Positions 10,471-23,196 of a stretch of DNA of 64,000 nt are shown here, in pieces (the first letter of the stretch is position 1; the number at the start of each line of letters is the position of its first letter). Location: contig JASWHV010000010.1 of assembly GCA_030760725.1 (NCBI GenBank), positions 37,515,760 through 37,579,759 of the forward strand, given 5' to 3'. Under the pieces are notes generated by a model. It was not told where the DNA came from and did no database searches. It saw nothing but the letters and a program-made list of their open reading frames with translations. Source of the stretch: Neostapfia colusana (Eukaryota > Streptophyta > Magnoliopsida > Poales > Poaceae). A program made the translations under genes and the position numbers.

Positions 10471-13197
10471 TTACCGGATATGCGACGTGAAAAAGTCGAG
10501 GTAGTTAGCGCGAAGGGATCCTTCGCTCTCCCATGTCGCTTCGTCCATGGAGTGATTACTCCATAGAATCTTGTAGAACCACAACGTATAGTTGCATGTG
10601 GTTCGGGCCTTTTCATCAATAATCTGCACCGGTTCCTCCCGATAGGTGAGATCCGGTTGCAGTTCTTCAATATCTTCCAGCTGAACGGTAGTTGATAGCT
10701 TGAGACACTTCCTCAGCAGGGAATTGTGAAAGACGTTGTGCACACCGGAAAGTGCTTCTGGTAATTCCAGCCGGTATGCCACTGATCCACATCTATCGGT
10801 AATCTGGAATGGACCGATGAATCGGGTGCCAACTTTCCTCTCACCCCAAATCTGTTTACGCCCTTCATCCGTAGATATACGTGATCTCCAACTTCGAATT
10901 GTAATTGGCGCCTTCTCCGGTCCGCATACTGTTTCTGACGGTATGCTGAACTCCGGATCAGCTTCGTCCCCAAGGCAGCGTGTAGCTGCTCCCAAAAACG
11001 GGACACAAATAAAGTGCCCCGATCCGATATGATGGTACGGGGTACGCCGTACAAGTATAGAATCCGTGAGATGTACAGTTCAGCGTACTTCTTGGCGTTG
11101 TAGTTGGTGTTGACCGGGATGAAATGGGCAACTTTGGTGAGCCGATCGACGATCACCCACACAGAATCATGTTTTTGCAAGGTGGTGGGTAAACCGATGA
11201 TGAAGTCGATGCTCACATCCTCCCATTTCCAGGCAGGAATGCCCAGTAGTTGCAGCAGTCCCGGTTTCCGCATATGGTCTGCTTTCACCCTTCGACATGT
11301 ATCACACTCGGACACGTATTTTGCAATCTCACGCTTCATCCGTGTCCACCAAAACTTGCTTCTGAGTTCTTGATACATCTTGTTGCTGCCGGGGTGAATA
11401 GAAAATTTTTGATAAGTGAGCTTCATCAAAAATTTTCTTCCGTAATTCCGGGTTACGGGGTACGACGATCCGGTCCTTGAACCATAGGACGCCGTCTCCG
11501 TCCTTCCGGAAACATTTCAGCTCCCCACTGTCTACACGTCTCCGTAAATGTGACATGCCCTTGTCATTCTTCTGGGCTGCCGCTATCTCTTCACGGATGG
11601 TGGGGATCAAAGCTAGGTCGTAGAGAGCTCCGTGTGGAATCACATGTAGTGGTGGTTCGCTCTGTTCCAACGGTGTGATGGTCAGATTGTTGACGTGTGA
11701 CTTGCGGCTCAGCGCATCTGCCACTACGTTTGCCTTGCCCGGATGATAATGGATCTCTATTTCGTAATCCTTTATCAATTCTAACCATCTTCGTTACCTC
11801 ATGTTCAACTCCTTCTGAGTGAATATGTACTTGAGGCTTTTGTGGTCGGTATATAAATGTACGAGGTTACCGAGTAGGTAGTGCCTCCACATTTTTAGTG
11901 CAAGTACCACGGCAGCGAGCTCCATGTCGTGGGTTGGATAATTCTGCTCATGGTTTCTAAGCTGCCGTGAGCCATACGCGACCACTCTTCGGTCTTGCAT
12001 CAGCACACATCCGAGCCCAATGCCGGATGCATCGCAGTACACATCGAACGGTTTTGTTGTGTCTGGCTGCGCCAAAACCGGTGCTGATGTCAGGTGCTTG
12101 ACTAAAGCCTAGAATGCTTCTTCACATGCTGGACTCCAAACATATTTGGTAGCCTTCTTCAGAAGCTCTGTCATTGGCTTGGCAATCTTCGAGAAGTTCG
12201 GAATGAACCTCCGATAATATCCCGCGAGTCCGAGGAAACTCCATACCCCGTGAACAGTTCTCGGGGACATCCAATTCAGCACTTGAGTGATCTTACTCGG
12301 GTCTACAGCGATACCCTCCGCTGAGATGATATGCCCGAGAAAAGGCACTTGCGATATCCAAAACTCGCATTTGCTGAATTTCGCGTATAACTGGTGATCC
12401 CGCAGCCGTTGCAAGACTATACGCAGATGCTTCTTGTGATCTTCCTCCGACTTGGAATATACCAGGATGTCATCGATGAACACAACGACAAACTTGTCCA
12501 GCTCCGGCATGAATACCGAGTTCATCAAGTACATGAAGTGAGCTGGAGCATTGGTGAGGCCGAAGGACATGACCAGGTACTCATAAAGTCCGTACCTTGT
12601 CGAGAAAGCGGTCTTTGGAATGTCCTCAGCCCTTATCTTAATCTGATGGTACCCGGATCTTAAATACATCTTGGAAAACATCTTTGCTTCGACCAACTGA
12701 TCAAACAACATGTCGATCCGTGGCAACGGGTACTTGTTCTTGATGGTTACGGCATTCAATGGACGATAGTCCACGCAAAGCCGTAACGTCTCATCCTTCT
12801 TCTTGACAAATAATGCCGAACAGCCCCATGGCGAGGAGCTCGGCCTAATAAAACCCTTCTCCAGAAGGTCCGTGAGCTGAGTCTTCAGTTCAGCCAACTC
12901 CTTGGGCGCCATCTTGTACGGCCTTCGGGATATTGGCATGGTTCCCGGTGCAAGTTCAATCTTGAACTCCACCTCTCTATCGGGCGGCATCCCCGGCAAA
13001 TCCTCCGGGAATACGTCAGGGAACTCTCGGACCAATGCAATACCTTCCAATCTGATGGTTGTGGCTTGATAGACACTTGGAAGTTTTATTTCTGGACTGT
13101 CCAGAAATAATGAGTGAGACTCGTGCACTTCTGAGTTCAAGTGCACAACTCGAAGGACGGTGTCTAAAACAGCGCCGTGGCGGGTTAACCATGACAT
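10471..13197 (-). pseudogene. pol: B1 pol: RT, RNase H, integrase, chromodomain
   Basis: From right to left, RT begins near FPDVFPEDLPG and runs through YRPLNAVTIKNKYPLPR and FVVVFIDDIL. RNase H (YCDASGIGLGC, ELAAVVLALK, HYHPGKANVVADALSR) follows, then the integrase zinc finger, the first two catalytic aspartates (IDFIIGLP, IISDRG), a degenerate C-terminus and a chromodomain ending NYPDFF. The TAA at 10471-10473 matches that of B0. The defects are as follows. The RT motif A aspartate is replaced (FSKMYL, where B0 has FSKMDL). There are nonsense codons near 12107 and 11785 and a frameshift near 11415. About 0.3 kb near 10930-10945 is deleted, and with it the third integrase catalytic residue. 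Such an element could not move by its own enzymes. Confidence 0.92.
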
Positions 13198-14718
13198 CCC
13201 TAAGATGACATCGACCTTTTGTCCCTCTAAGATTATGAGAGACGTAGGTTAGACTCTACCCTCTAAGCACAATGGCGCTTTTGGGACCATCATGCTTGCT
13301 GAAATTTTCCCAACCGGCGAACAGATCACATAAGGACTATCGGTGGGAAGTATTTGCAAGCTATATTTATCAATGAAAGCTTGGCTAATGAAGCTATGCG
13401 TGGCGCCGGAATCAAATAGTACTATAGAGGGATGCTGGTGGAGTTGGAACATACCCACAAGGATTGGCTCGCCCTCCGGCACGTCCTCAATGGCAAGCTG
13501 GTGGACGGTGCCGGGCCTACGGTTTGCCCGCCGCGCATTAGTAGGGTTCCGGGGTTGATTCCTCCCAGGAAACTGTGGTGCCACTCCGCCGCCTTGCCTC
13601 TCCGGGAAACTGATCGCGAAGTGTCCTGGACGACCACACTTGTAACATGTGGCCGCTGCTGGTGTAGTGCTCGGGGGACAAAAGCCCGGCATGTGCTGCT
13701 TAGGTGCATACGCACGCGGCATCGCCCGCTGCTGCTGTTGTTGCGGAGGTGGTACTGGCAGTGCCGGCCTGAATGCCGGTGAAGGGTACGGTCAACTGCG
13801 GAACGGCATCGAACGCTGTGGTGGCTGCCAGCGTGGACCTGATGGTGGGCGATTCACCATAAGAAACTTTTGAGAAGGATCGCCTCCTTCTCCGCTGCTC
13901 TGCGGCGCGCTTCGCTTTCTCTCCGCCGCTGCTAACTCCTTGCCGGAGTCCTCCTGAACAATCGCAGCATCAATGATGTCGTTGACGCTGCCACGATTGA
14001 ACATCGCCAACTTGTCCTTCAGGAGCGGGTTAAGCCCCTGGTAAAAGTGGTCCCGCCGCTTCTCGTCAGTATCTGCGTGATACGACGCGTAGAGCGCGAG
14101 ATCGTTGAACGCTCTAGAGTATTCCAGCACGTTCCTGCTCCCATGTTGAAGGTGTAGGAATTCCTGCGTCTTCCTCTTCATCAAACCTGGCGGTATATGA
14201 TAGGCCCTGAAGGCCGTCCGAAACTCCGTCCAGGTCATCACTCGGTCGGTGGGCTGTGAAGCACAGAAGTTGGCCCACCACGCGCTCGCGGCTCCTTGGA
14301 ACTGCTGGACCGCGAACTGAGTCTTGCGCTGCTCGCTTATCTGGAGCAGCCCGAACTTCATCTCTATCACGCAGAGCCAGTTGTCCGCGTCAAGAGGTTC
14401 ATCCGCCCTTGAGAATACAGGGGGATGAGTCACCAGGAAGTCAGAGTAGGAGCTCTGTTGACGCTCCTCACGATCTTGACGTCTATCTGGGCGAGACGTA
14501 TAGGCAATAAGAGTTTGCAGCAACTCCGTGTGCTGCTGATGTGAACCCGCCATTGCCACGACGATGTCGTCCAATGTAACCGTTGGCAGTGGCGGTGGCG
14601 GTGTTTGCTGTTGCTGTTGCTGCTGCTGTTGTCCCGAGGAGTCCTCGGGAGGCTGTTGGGAGGTCTCTCCCCCTTGGCTAGTACCCCCAACATCAGGGTT
14701 GGCACGAGTACGCGTCAT
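13198..14718 (-). pseudogene. gag: B1 gag and protease
   Basis: The start is taken as the ATG at 14718 (MTRTRAN), because B0 has MTPTRAN at the same place (40805). A glutamine run (CAG/CAA, about 14590-14640) is near the N-terminus. The capsid-like part contains WWANFCASQ and FYQGLNPLLKDKLAMFNRG. The zinc knuckle reads CYKCGRPGHFAISF, so its last cysteine is lost. The protease active site is LFDSGATHSFIS, followed by VDVILGMSWL. Nonsense codons at about 13792 (a CGG arginine codon in B0, TGA here) and 13249 interrupt a frame that is otherwise continuous with pol. Gag would form the virus-like particle and protease would process it. Confidence 0.9.
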
Positions 14719-14989
14719 TCTGAAATTCAAAACAGCAGCGATTAGCACATGTCTTACTTAAAATTCCATATGTAACAGTAGGTATTTAAGTGACACATGA
14801 TTAATTTGCACAACATTCACATTATTGATAAAGCATAAACTTTATACAAGATACATTATTCTCGGGTATCCGAGAAGTAGTGCTCATGTCGTCACTACCT
14901 ATACATATGCTACTGTCTACACGACATGTCACCGATTACAAAATTTGGGCTACACTGCCCTAGCTGCCCTACATGGCAACTGTAACCCC
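14719..14989 (-). other. B1 spacer between orf0 and gag
   Basis: About 270 bp without a coding signal. The B0 spacer (40806-41079) is closely similar. I see nothing else in it. Confidence 0.6.
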
Positions 14990-15933
14990 CTACTCGGAGT
15001 AGAACTCGACCTCCTGCGGGTCGTCCTCCTCCGGTACCTCTGCTGGTGGCTCCAGATCTACCACCTCTTCTCCCATCCCGGGTTCTCCCATTGCTGGAAG
15101 GCCCAAGACCACCGGTACGCCTAACACCGGAGGTACGAGGTCCTGCAATGCATGCACCTCGTCCATGGCTTGGTTGTAGTCCTCTTCCCAGCCTTGCCCT
15201 TCCTCAATAGCGTCGTCCCGCTCTTGAGTAAGTTCCTCGTTCTGCTGGGTCAGATTCTGTACCAGTTCTTGCAATGCCGCAATGTCGACACGTCTTTTCC
15301 TCTTCACCTTCTTCAGATGATGCAACTGATTATGTTGTTAATTCAGTCGCTTGATCGTCGGAAGGAGCACATTGCGGAGTGCGCTGTGAGCACTCTCAAA
15401 ATGGTCTCCATGGCTCGTGCTCTCTTTGAGCTTTGTGGCGAGATGCTCTGTATGAACAGCTTGGCTGTTCATCACGGTGTTTCCCGCCCTCATCTGGATG
15501 CTAAGGTTTGCCTCCGCGGGGTTGTACCTTGGGTAACCCAGATCTGTTGCCTCCCGGTACCTCTCTTCCCACACATGCTGAGCCTGTCCCTCCACTGGAA
15601 CGAGCGCGTATGGAGTGCCCTCCATAGCCTGCACGTGTAGTTGGCAGAAACGTGACATGGTGTCACGGGCTGCCACTTGCCACATCCCTTCCGGTTGTCT
15701 TCCTCTCACTGTGATGGTGAACGGCACCCAACCGGGTGGCGTAGGTCCTGCTGGGACCTCGACATGGATTGTCCACGTCTTGTTCCCCTCTTCGCCTTCT
15801 TCCTTGGCGAAGTACTGTGGCATCTGGTTGTACCCGAAATATTGGAGCATTTGCCACAATGCTTCCGGGTAGCCGCTACGGTGAGAACAGTGGGACCCAC
15901 ACACCCGTTCTCCAACTGTTTATCTGCTGTCAT
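14990..15933 (-). pseudogene. B1 orf0 (extra ORF upstream of gag)
   Basis: A coding region of about 310 codons in the same orientation as gag, from MTADKQLENG (15933) to EVEFYSE (14990). The N-terminal half has LWQMLQYFGY, HVEVPAGPTPPGWVPF and MWQVAARDTM with EGTPYALVPVEG. The C-terminal half is a predicted coiled coil (NLTQQNEELTQERDDAIEE) followed by a proline- and acid-rich tail. It is damaged by a frameshift near 15890 and a nonsense codon (GAA to TAA) near 15335. B0 carries the same gene (41080-42042). Its function is unknown. I recall an extra upstream ORF called orf0 being reported for rice RIRE3/RIRE8-type elements; this is from memory and unchecked. Confidence 0.8.
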
Positions 15934-17414
15934 CTGTAAAAATATATTTGAGAAATGTAAAATATTTATTTAAACAGTAAACCACTGAGTTATAACATAA
16001 GACATGTCATTGAACCCATAAAACTTGGAAACATAGTTCAAATTTTAAACAAATTTGACTGCTGATCTGCTGTTCCCATGACAGCCCTGACCAGTTTCCG
16101 TTTCAACCTGATTTAGGCCATGTTACAAGCAAAACTAGTTCTGAAGCTCAACATCAAAGTTAAATCTAACTTCAATAGCTTTCCAGAAAGTATTTGCTTG
16201 GCCTAAGATCTCTCCTGGTTCAAAAGTTATGAGATGTCAAAGTTAACAGAATTTCTGGAGAAAATTGGACAGCACCTCCCTGCTTTAGGTACTGATTTCA
16301 TTCAAGAATTCCAGTTAATTCTGTTCCTAATCTGACAAAACTTTCTGTTACAAAGTTGTAACCCATCTCATAAGATTTCCAGAACTACCTCATTTTCTAT
16401 TTTAGGATTTTTATGCAGGAAGTTATGCTTAATTTACAGAGAGTTTACAGAGAGTCTTCACTCTGTCCTGTTTTCTGCACAGTTTCAACTCTACTGCATT
16501 TTTCGAGTGGTTAAGGGATGAAACACCTCTGGACCTCAACAGAAGAGTTGTAAAGCTCTTCCAAAGCTTTCCAGAAATATATCATATGACCCCAACCTCG
16601 AAAGAACTCAACCTCTAACCTCTGATCAACTTCAGTCTTGATTCAGCTGAAAACAGAGTGCTCTGTCCTTAACAACCTATAAGTTGAAAACTTGTTAACT
16701 TTGAATATCATGTTCAAGGGAAGGAGTTACATCAAGTTTTACTACTTTAGATCAAAACCTTCAAGTTTTAAATGAAGTTGTTCATTTAATGGGGTGTGAC
16801 GTCGATGCGTCACCAGATTATGTCGGTACTACGTCCTCAAAAAGAAAAACCTATACCGGACTTAGCCGGCCTCGTTCTTTCAGTGGCACTAAACATCACT
16901 CACACACGGATGCTACACGCCTACCGTTTCGTGGTCAGGCTACCTGCAGAAACTCAAGCAATCGTCAGACTCGGCTGCACACCGAGCCCGGAATCCATAC
17001 AGTTCGTACACCCGGCCGTCATCACTCGCCCGGATGTTCTCAAGCCAAACACGCCTTGAGTTACGTGTTCACGTTTCAGACCACGTGACGGGGTCTCCCA
17101 AGTTGCACCACGCACGCCAGGGATAGACGTTGCTCGAATACCCCAAACGACATGAAGAGTCGTAGAGGATATCAAAGCGGGTCGGGTTACCTGCCACCCG
17201 TGGGGCTCCACCCTTCAGCTTGTGCGCACTGGTGGACAGCGCTTACGTGCACCCCCCAAGACATAAACGTCCCGAGATGCACGATTTTCCGACATAATCA
17301 AATAAGTTAATATGCCACTTTCTATACACTAATAACATCCTTATATGGGCTACTAACTCATTCCTCACTGGATTTTTGAAAAAGATGACCTTTTTAGTGC
17401 GTTAAACCTCAAGC
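15934..17414 (-). other. B1 long 5' leader
   Basis: About 1.5 kb lies between the PBS and orf0. It is AT-rich near orf0 and of more mixed composition at 16790-17280. I find no credible coding region. A near-palindrome TGACG-TCGATG-CGTCA at 16796-16811 is kept in B0 (42904-42919). The stretch is far longer than the A leader (about 200 bp). Confidence 0.7.
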
Positions 17415-17428
17415 GAGCTCTGATACCA
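17415..17428 (-). other. B1 primer-binding site (tRNA-iMet)
   Basis: On the minus strand TGGTATCAGAGCTC lies four bases from the 5' LTR. It matches the complement of the plant initiator tRNA-Met 3' end (TGGTATCAGAGC). Confidence 0.93.
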
Positions 17429-17432
17429 ACGC

Positions 17433-20400
17433 TGACACGACCCCAAAGGTCTTGTCGAGCCAGAATCACGCTGAGGGGTGCTGCGTTGCACAGCACCGGA
17501 TAACACACGTCAAAGGTACAAAGCGGAAGAGAAATTTTATTACATAAACAAGTTTATGAACATGTTTACATCAAAATAGTTCCAGTCTACACTCACGGGC
17601 GTAGACGACGCATCAAGTCCACGTTCAGCCCTTGAACGTGTCCTTGCTAGCACACACGCACACTAACTCTGCGGCGTGCACGACTCCCACTCGACAGGGT
17701 TCCCCAACTGGGGTTCCATCTCCTCTTCGGGAGTCCCTTCCTCATAGAACCCTGCAAAAGCTTCAAACACAAGCAGTGAGCACGAAGGCTCAGCAAGTCT
17801 CACCCGTCTCACCTAAACATGGAACTTCTAAATGAGGGGTGGTGGGTTACATGAGGTAAAAATCATTTGCATGGACTCGCCTAATTAGTAGAACCTTACT
17901 TTCAAGTTTTAGCAGCAGATTTTGGAGAACCTTACGCTAAAATACATGAGAGAGCCGCAATCAAACAAAAAACGCATTTCTCTCATGTACTTCGCCCAAA
18001 GTTGAAATAAACTTTAGTTAGCTCTAAACTACAGCAAGTCATTAGCAATCAAGTCCATCTTTCAATCAGCAACATTTTAACATGTAATTAGCCTGTTCTT
18101 TCTACGTCACGGTATAGTGAACAAGTGGTACTCACTGACCGCGAGGGACGGCGATTATAATCGATTTACACCTGCAGGGTTACCCGAACAACCCGTCACG
18201 TACGCCCGTACTCGATGTTGCCTACAACAACCATCACGGACGCCGTACGCAACTACCTTTCACCCGTTAGCCAGATGTTGAACCGGTCCAATCGTCCCGA
18301 GCAAGAGGTCTCTGCACGCGCATCTCAGTGCCGCCAGCCGATTTACACCTCAAGCTCTCAACCTACCCTCTGAATGACCAGCTATGCCTCAACACCCAGC
18401 TACCCGAGTTACATCAGTTTCCCGGTTCCCATATAGCAGGTAGGTCTTCGGCACTGTTCAAGCTTGTTCAACAGGCCCGCACACGGCTCGGTCCTCAATC
18501 GACACAAGTGGAGCTACAGCACACAGGCCCCGAAGTCCTGTTTCCCTTACCCTCCGCTTGGTCTCATTTTCTTGCCATGTGTTTCATGTGCTATCACTAC
18601 CGGAGTCGAGTGCCTCTAGCCTATGCTCGCGAGTAGTTCCAACTACTCGACTTGTACCGAGTCCTACTCTATCTTATCAATGCAGTGGCTAATGAGGTTT
18701 TCAATCCTAATCCCAACCCATGGCTTTCTTGGCTATGCACTTGGGTTTCCAAACAAGACTCTAATGCAAGGAACAATAGTATTCATGTATGTGCTCAAAA
18801 CAATAAAAATTTGTAAAAGGTTAATGCAAACCGGAGCTTGCCTTGCTGCTCTTGGTCGTAAGCTAGCTGCTCCTCCGGAGTAACGAAGTCTAGGACTTCG
18901 GGTTCCTCCTCAACCATAGCGACTACATGATAGAAGCAATACATGTATTAATTTAAATGCAGTTGTATTAACTTTTAACTTGTGAAGTCTACAACTCTTA
19001 CTAGACAAGCCCAATGACTGTGAAATTTTTACTGTGGCTTGGTTACAACCTAAACAGATACTTGGTCAAGTTTTAGTTGCAGCAAAGCTCATTTGAGCCC
19101 TCCACAATTAATCATGTACTTGACCTTAATTGAATGCTTTTAGGGTGTTCTAAGGATTTTCATGAAACAAACTATGACTTTCTGAAATCTAGATTTTTAG
19201 AGGGTTCTAATGGAGTTGGTCTCACTTAGTTTGAAGGTTCCAAACTAAAGATATGAGCTAAACAATTTCAGAGAAAATTCAGAAAAATTTTCTGAACATT
19301 TTCTATTTTCTCTGGAACAGTTTCACTAATCACACCATTAGGTGGAGCAAATTAGCTCAAATGGGTCTGCAATTTTTACGGTAGTTCAGGGATATTTTTG
19401 TGAACATCCCAGCAAAATTTCAGGATTTTCCTCCAAAGGATTCTCCAGTTAAAATTCCTAAAATTTTAAACTTTGAGGAATTAATTCTGGAGAAATAAGG
19501 GTTTTCATGAAGTGAAACTTGATTTGCTGGAAAGTGCTCAGAGAGCTGAATCCAACAAAATTTGGTTCACTCGCTTTGGAGCTTTCTAGCCAAAGTTATG
19601 AGGACTTGAAGTTTGAAGAATTCTGAAAATCGGGGGAAAAAGTTTAAACTCTCGGGGGTCCGCGGGGACACGTGTCGAGCGCGGAGGTGTCCGGCACACT
19701 GAGGCCCACAGGGTATTTGCGTGCCAGCACACCAGATCCCGGCCGCAGCCCGATCTCGATTTAAAATATCTCCCGCTGACAGCTGCGGTCCACCCCTTCG
19801 TCAACCTCCCGCTGCCCACGTTCTGCCACCGAGGAACCTCGCCAGAGAGCTCGCCGCCGGCTTCTGTAAAGCTCCAAACTTCACGATTCTGGCCGCCCCT
19901 GCCTACTTCCACTCGGGGAACAGGATTCTGGGGGTCAGCTCGTCATGACAACGGCCGCCACCTGGTCGGCGATGAGCCGCAGCCTCGGGAGAACTTCGGT
20001 CGCGTTGTCCACCCTCCCTAGCACCTCCCCCGATCAAGCTAAGGGTCGTCGAGCATCAGTGGACCATAGGAAAGGTCGACATGAGCTCTACGGATCTCGG
20101 GAAGGGCTGTGTTGGGCTGTCACCGTGCGACCTAGGCCGGAAATCGGGATTTCTACTAAAACTCGAAGAACAGCGGTCTCCCTCCACGGTTCTTCGTGGT
20201 TCCTGCTCCTATGGACCCGCACGGGCTACTAGAAGTGATTCCCTCCATGAGAGTATGAGTGATGTAGTGTGGCTTATGAATTTCTCGGATCGGTACCGAC
20301 CTCACTTTTGCACACCGTCGCGAAAATATGAAATTCCGGCCGGAGCAATGCCTGTCACGCCGCCGGAGCTTGCGAAAATGAAAGAGGGATTGGAGGCGAA

Positions 20401-20675
20401 TCTCTTTGCTGTTCACGGCTCCGTGAACGGTGGGCTGTGGTAGCCGGAAGGACGGTTCCTGCAGCGGCGGCTCGAGCTGAACCGGCAGAGACAAGATCGC
20501 CGCGGTGGAGCTCGGGGAAGACCGCGCATGGGTCTGGAACCGATGCGAAGGTGTCGAAGATGGCTTGGCGCACCCGGTGCTGGTCTCAGTTCGCCGAAAG
20601 GGTCACTGGATCAGCCAGGCGATGAGGAACCGAACGTTCACTCGGGCGGCGAGGTGCTTCGGCTTTTTGGGTGGA
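17433..20675 (-). repeat. B1 5' LTR, truncated (3243 bp kept)
   Basis: The sequence parallels 6360-9588 of the left LTR and stops at GGGTGGA. The remaining ~813 bp, which would contain the start of U3, are missing. The element therefore lacks the 5' end of its own promoter LTR. Confidence 0.93.
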
Positions 20676-20682
20676 GTAACGT
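20676..20682. other. Deletion junction with filler between B1 and A1 LTRs
   Basis: B1 LTR sequence ends at 20675 and A LTR sequence resumes at 20683 (TCATCCCCTTGACC, matching 734 onward). The seven bases between, GTAACGT, match neither LTR at those positions. By comparison with intact copies the loss is about 813 bp of B1 LTR, 3200 bp of A1 internal sequence and 293 bp of A1 LTR. Confidence 0.85.
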
Positions 20683-23196
20683 TCATCCCCTTGACCTGAG
20701 CAGCAATTTAAACCAACAAATATGCAAGGTTGAGTACCGTTGGTACTCAGCAAGTGTGGGAAAGTTATGTCATACATGGCTAGAACATGGAGAGGTTGAA
20801 CTCATGGTTAAAGCACTACGCAATTAATACATATCACCATAGCTTCTTAAGAACCTACATTACTACATAGGTGAAATGGTCCCAATCTCCCAACCCTTCA
20901 TCATAATCAAATAACCATAACATCATTTCCAATGTTAAGGTCCCCGCTTAACATCCACAACTTCCAAAGTCATCATCCTCTAATCATGAATAAGTCTAAG
21001 CCGCTCTTGACCATGAGCACGGCTGTCATGACAGTTTTGACTCTGTAGAGTTTGCACCACTATACCCACATGTAGTGATTTCATCCCCCGCTGCCGGGTG
21101 GACTAAAAGAACCTCCATTATGCCAGTGGCTATGAACCACATTCACACTTCCCAGGTGTGTAGCCAAAAGATCACTACGAAGCCTTTACAAAGGGATTCC
21201 CGACGAGCGTGGGCCCACTGAGGTTTCACCCCTAACAGCATACAAGAGGCTCCAAACCCGCTGCAGTGGCTCCCTCTTGAGCCTTGCGGTTCATATGGTA
21301 GTCCAGCTGACACCTATTCCCCGCACCATCCAACACACCCATACTACACTGGGGATACACCTAATTAATTGGCCAAGCTGCCCCATCTCAGCATGTGGTT
21401 GGCACGGTAAAGCCAGGTTACATGCTCCATGAACCGGTCCTTAGGATCCAGGCAAGTACTAAACACAAACCCGAGTCTCGTGCACCCAGCGCCAACCAAA
21501 TCATCCAACTTGCCTCGATCCCTACCTCTACATAACTCATAATATCTCATTCAAGAGTAAGGTAAATAAATTGATGATCTCAAATCACAATTATCCCATT
21601 CTAAGCAAGGCTAAGCATAAGCATAATAATAAATGACATGATAAAATAAATCCCAACCCAAGCTACAAGGAAACAAGGTAATGCAATTCTAGGGAAACTT
21701 CCTAGCATGGGTTTCATATTTCAATTGACAATGCAAACAATTCTATCTACACATCCTAGTATAGGATCGAAGTGGTCAAGGACACTTGCCTTCTTCCTGC
21801 TGCTCTGGGAATGGATAGTCCTGATCTTGGAAGGGAAGAACTTGCTCTGGGGCAGGTTCTACTCATGCCAACACACATAGCAAAAGAAAACAACAATCCA
21901 TAAGACATAGTTCACACTTTCACTCCACACATACATACATATGATAGTCATTCACATTTCTAAGTGTTGTGGTTACTCTAGATGTGTTGATTTTTAGCCT
22001 ACATGCACTTTTAAACATATGTATATAATTTCTAACTTTTGTATTCAGATTTCTGTTTGCACACTATATATGAATTTCCAATTTAAACAAATTCTTTAAT
22101 ACACTCTTTAGCTACCAAGTTTGCATGGAAGGTAATTTCCTACTTCAAATGGGTTTTCAGATCTTCTACCAATCCTAAACTGAAGTCTTTGGATTTGGAG
22201 ACTTCATTCATCATTTTCTAGTCATGTACACCTATTTTCCTATATTTTCCAGATTTATTTTCTATGACTAAAAGTAAATTTTATTATTAAATAGTAGGGC
22301 ATATCATCTAAACAGAATAGGTTCTGATCTAAAATATTAAATAATATATTTTGGAACTTCTCCTCTGATGTGAACTAATTTAAATTTATTTTACCAATTT
22401 TCAAAGTTATTTCCTAGCCTAAAATATGTTTCTATAACTAATAAATATGAACAATCAACTAGACAGATTCATTTCAGCTTAAAATCTATTTTTAACTTAT
22501 TCTAAAGTTTTCCAAGTGCTAGGAGAGTTTAAATTTGAATTTACAATGTGTTTGCCTCACCTTTTAAATTTTAAATCCTAATCACATATTCAAATTCCTA
22601 AATTTAATATCATATAGGGTTAAAAAGGTAAACTCACCCCACTACAGGGTCTATTATATTATTCCATAAATTTCCAGGGGTCTAACTACACATAACAGAG
22701 GGGTTTTCCTAATTTTTATTAAGTCCAGGGGCTAAAACTGATTTTTAAAAGAATTTACATGAATTTCTGAAGTTCCAGGGGCTAGATCAGAAGTTTCCGG
22801 GGCTAGCTTGTGTTTTCCTAGATCCCCAGGGGGTAGCGCGTAAGAATCCCGGCCTTTATAATGCGGGGCTGATGTGAACCGTCCGATTTAAAATAGACGG
22901 CTGAGATTAGATCGCCGAACCGGTACGCGGGGGTTTTATTTCTACCGTGCGATTTAAAATAGACGACGCACAAGTGGCCACGTCGTCCCGACCCTGCACG
23001 GGCGGCGCAGCCCGGCGGCGTGCGGCGGCGGGAGGCGGCGATCTCGCCGGAAAACGTCGGATCTTCGTTTATTCTTCCTAAAACTGGGATTTCATGGCAT
23101 AGATCAGTAGAGGGGAGGTCGGGGATCTCACCTCGGGGTTTTTCTTGAGCTCGGAGGTCCTAGAAGGCGGTCGGCGACGAGGTCCGAGATGGAATC
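20683..23196 (-). repeat. A1 5' LTR, first remaining part
   Basis: It matches 734-3235 of the A1 left LTR and is interrupted at GGAATC by element A2. It keeps the hairpin (20731-20749) and the palindrome CTGTCATGACAG (21023-21034); the second palindrome has one base change. The LTR continues at 35868. Confidence 0.93.
23192..23196. repeat. Target-site duplication GAATC, left of A2
   Basis: GAATC is found at 23192-23196 and 35863-35867, exactly flanking A2. In the A1 left LTR the site occurs once (ATGGAATCGATGCGG). Confidence 0.95.

Larger units (their letters stand above)
6360..20675 (-). mobile_element. Element B1: Ty3/gypsy chromovirus inserted in A1 RT
   Basis: B1 has a complete 3' LTR (6360-10401), PPT, pol, protease-gag, orf0, leader, PBS (17415-17428) and a shortened 5' LTR (17433-20675). 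The A1 sequence stops at GGGTA (6355-6359), the expected left target duplication; its right partner fell in the deletion. The first ~270 bp of the two LTRs differ at about 9 positions. It is the same family as B0. It shows the uninterrupted integrase end that B0 has lost, while B0 shows the integrase middle that B1 has lost. Confidence 0.92.

Noticed and set aside
20683..23196. Solo A LTR
   Set aside because: The AGACA duplication and the continuation at 35868-36480 show it is the 5' LTR of A1 split by A2, not a solo LTR.
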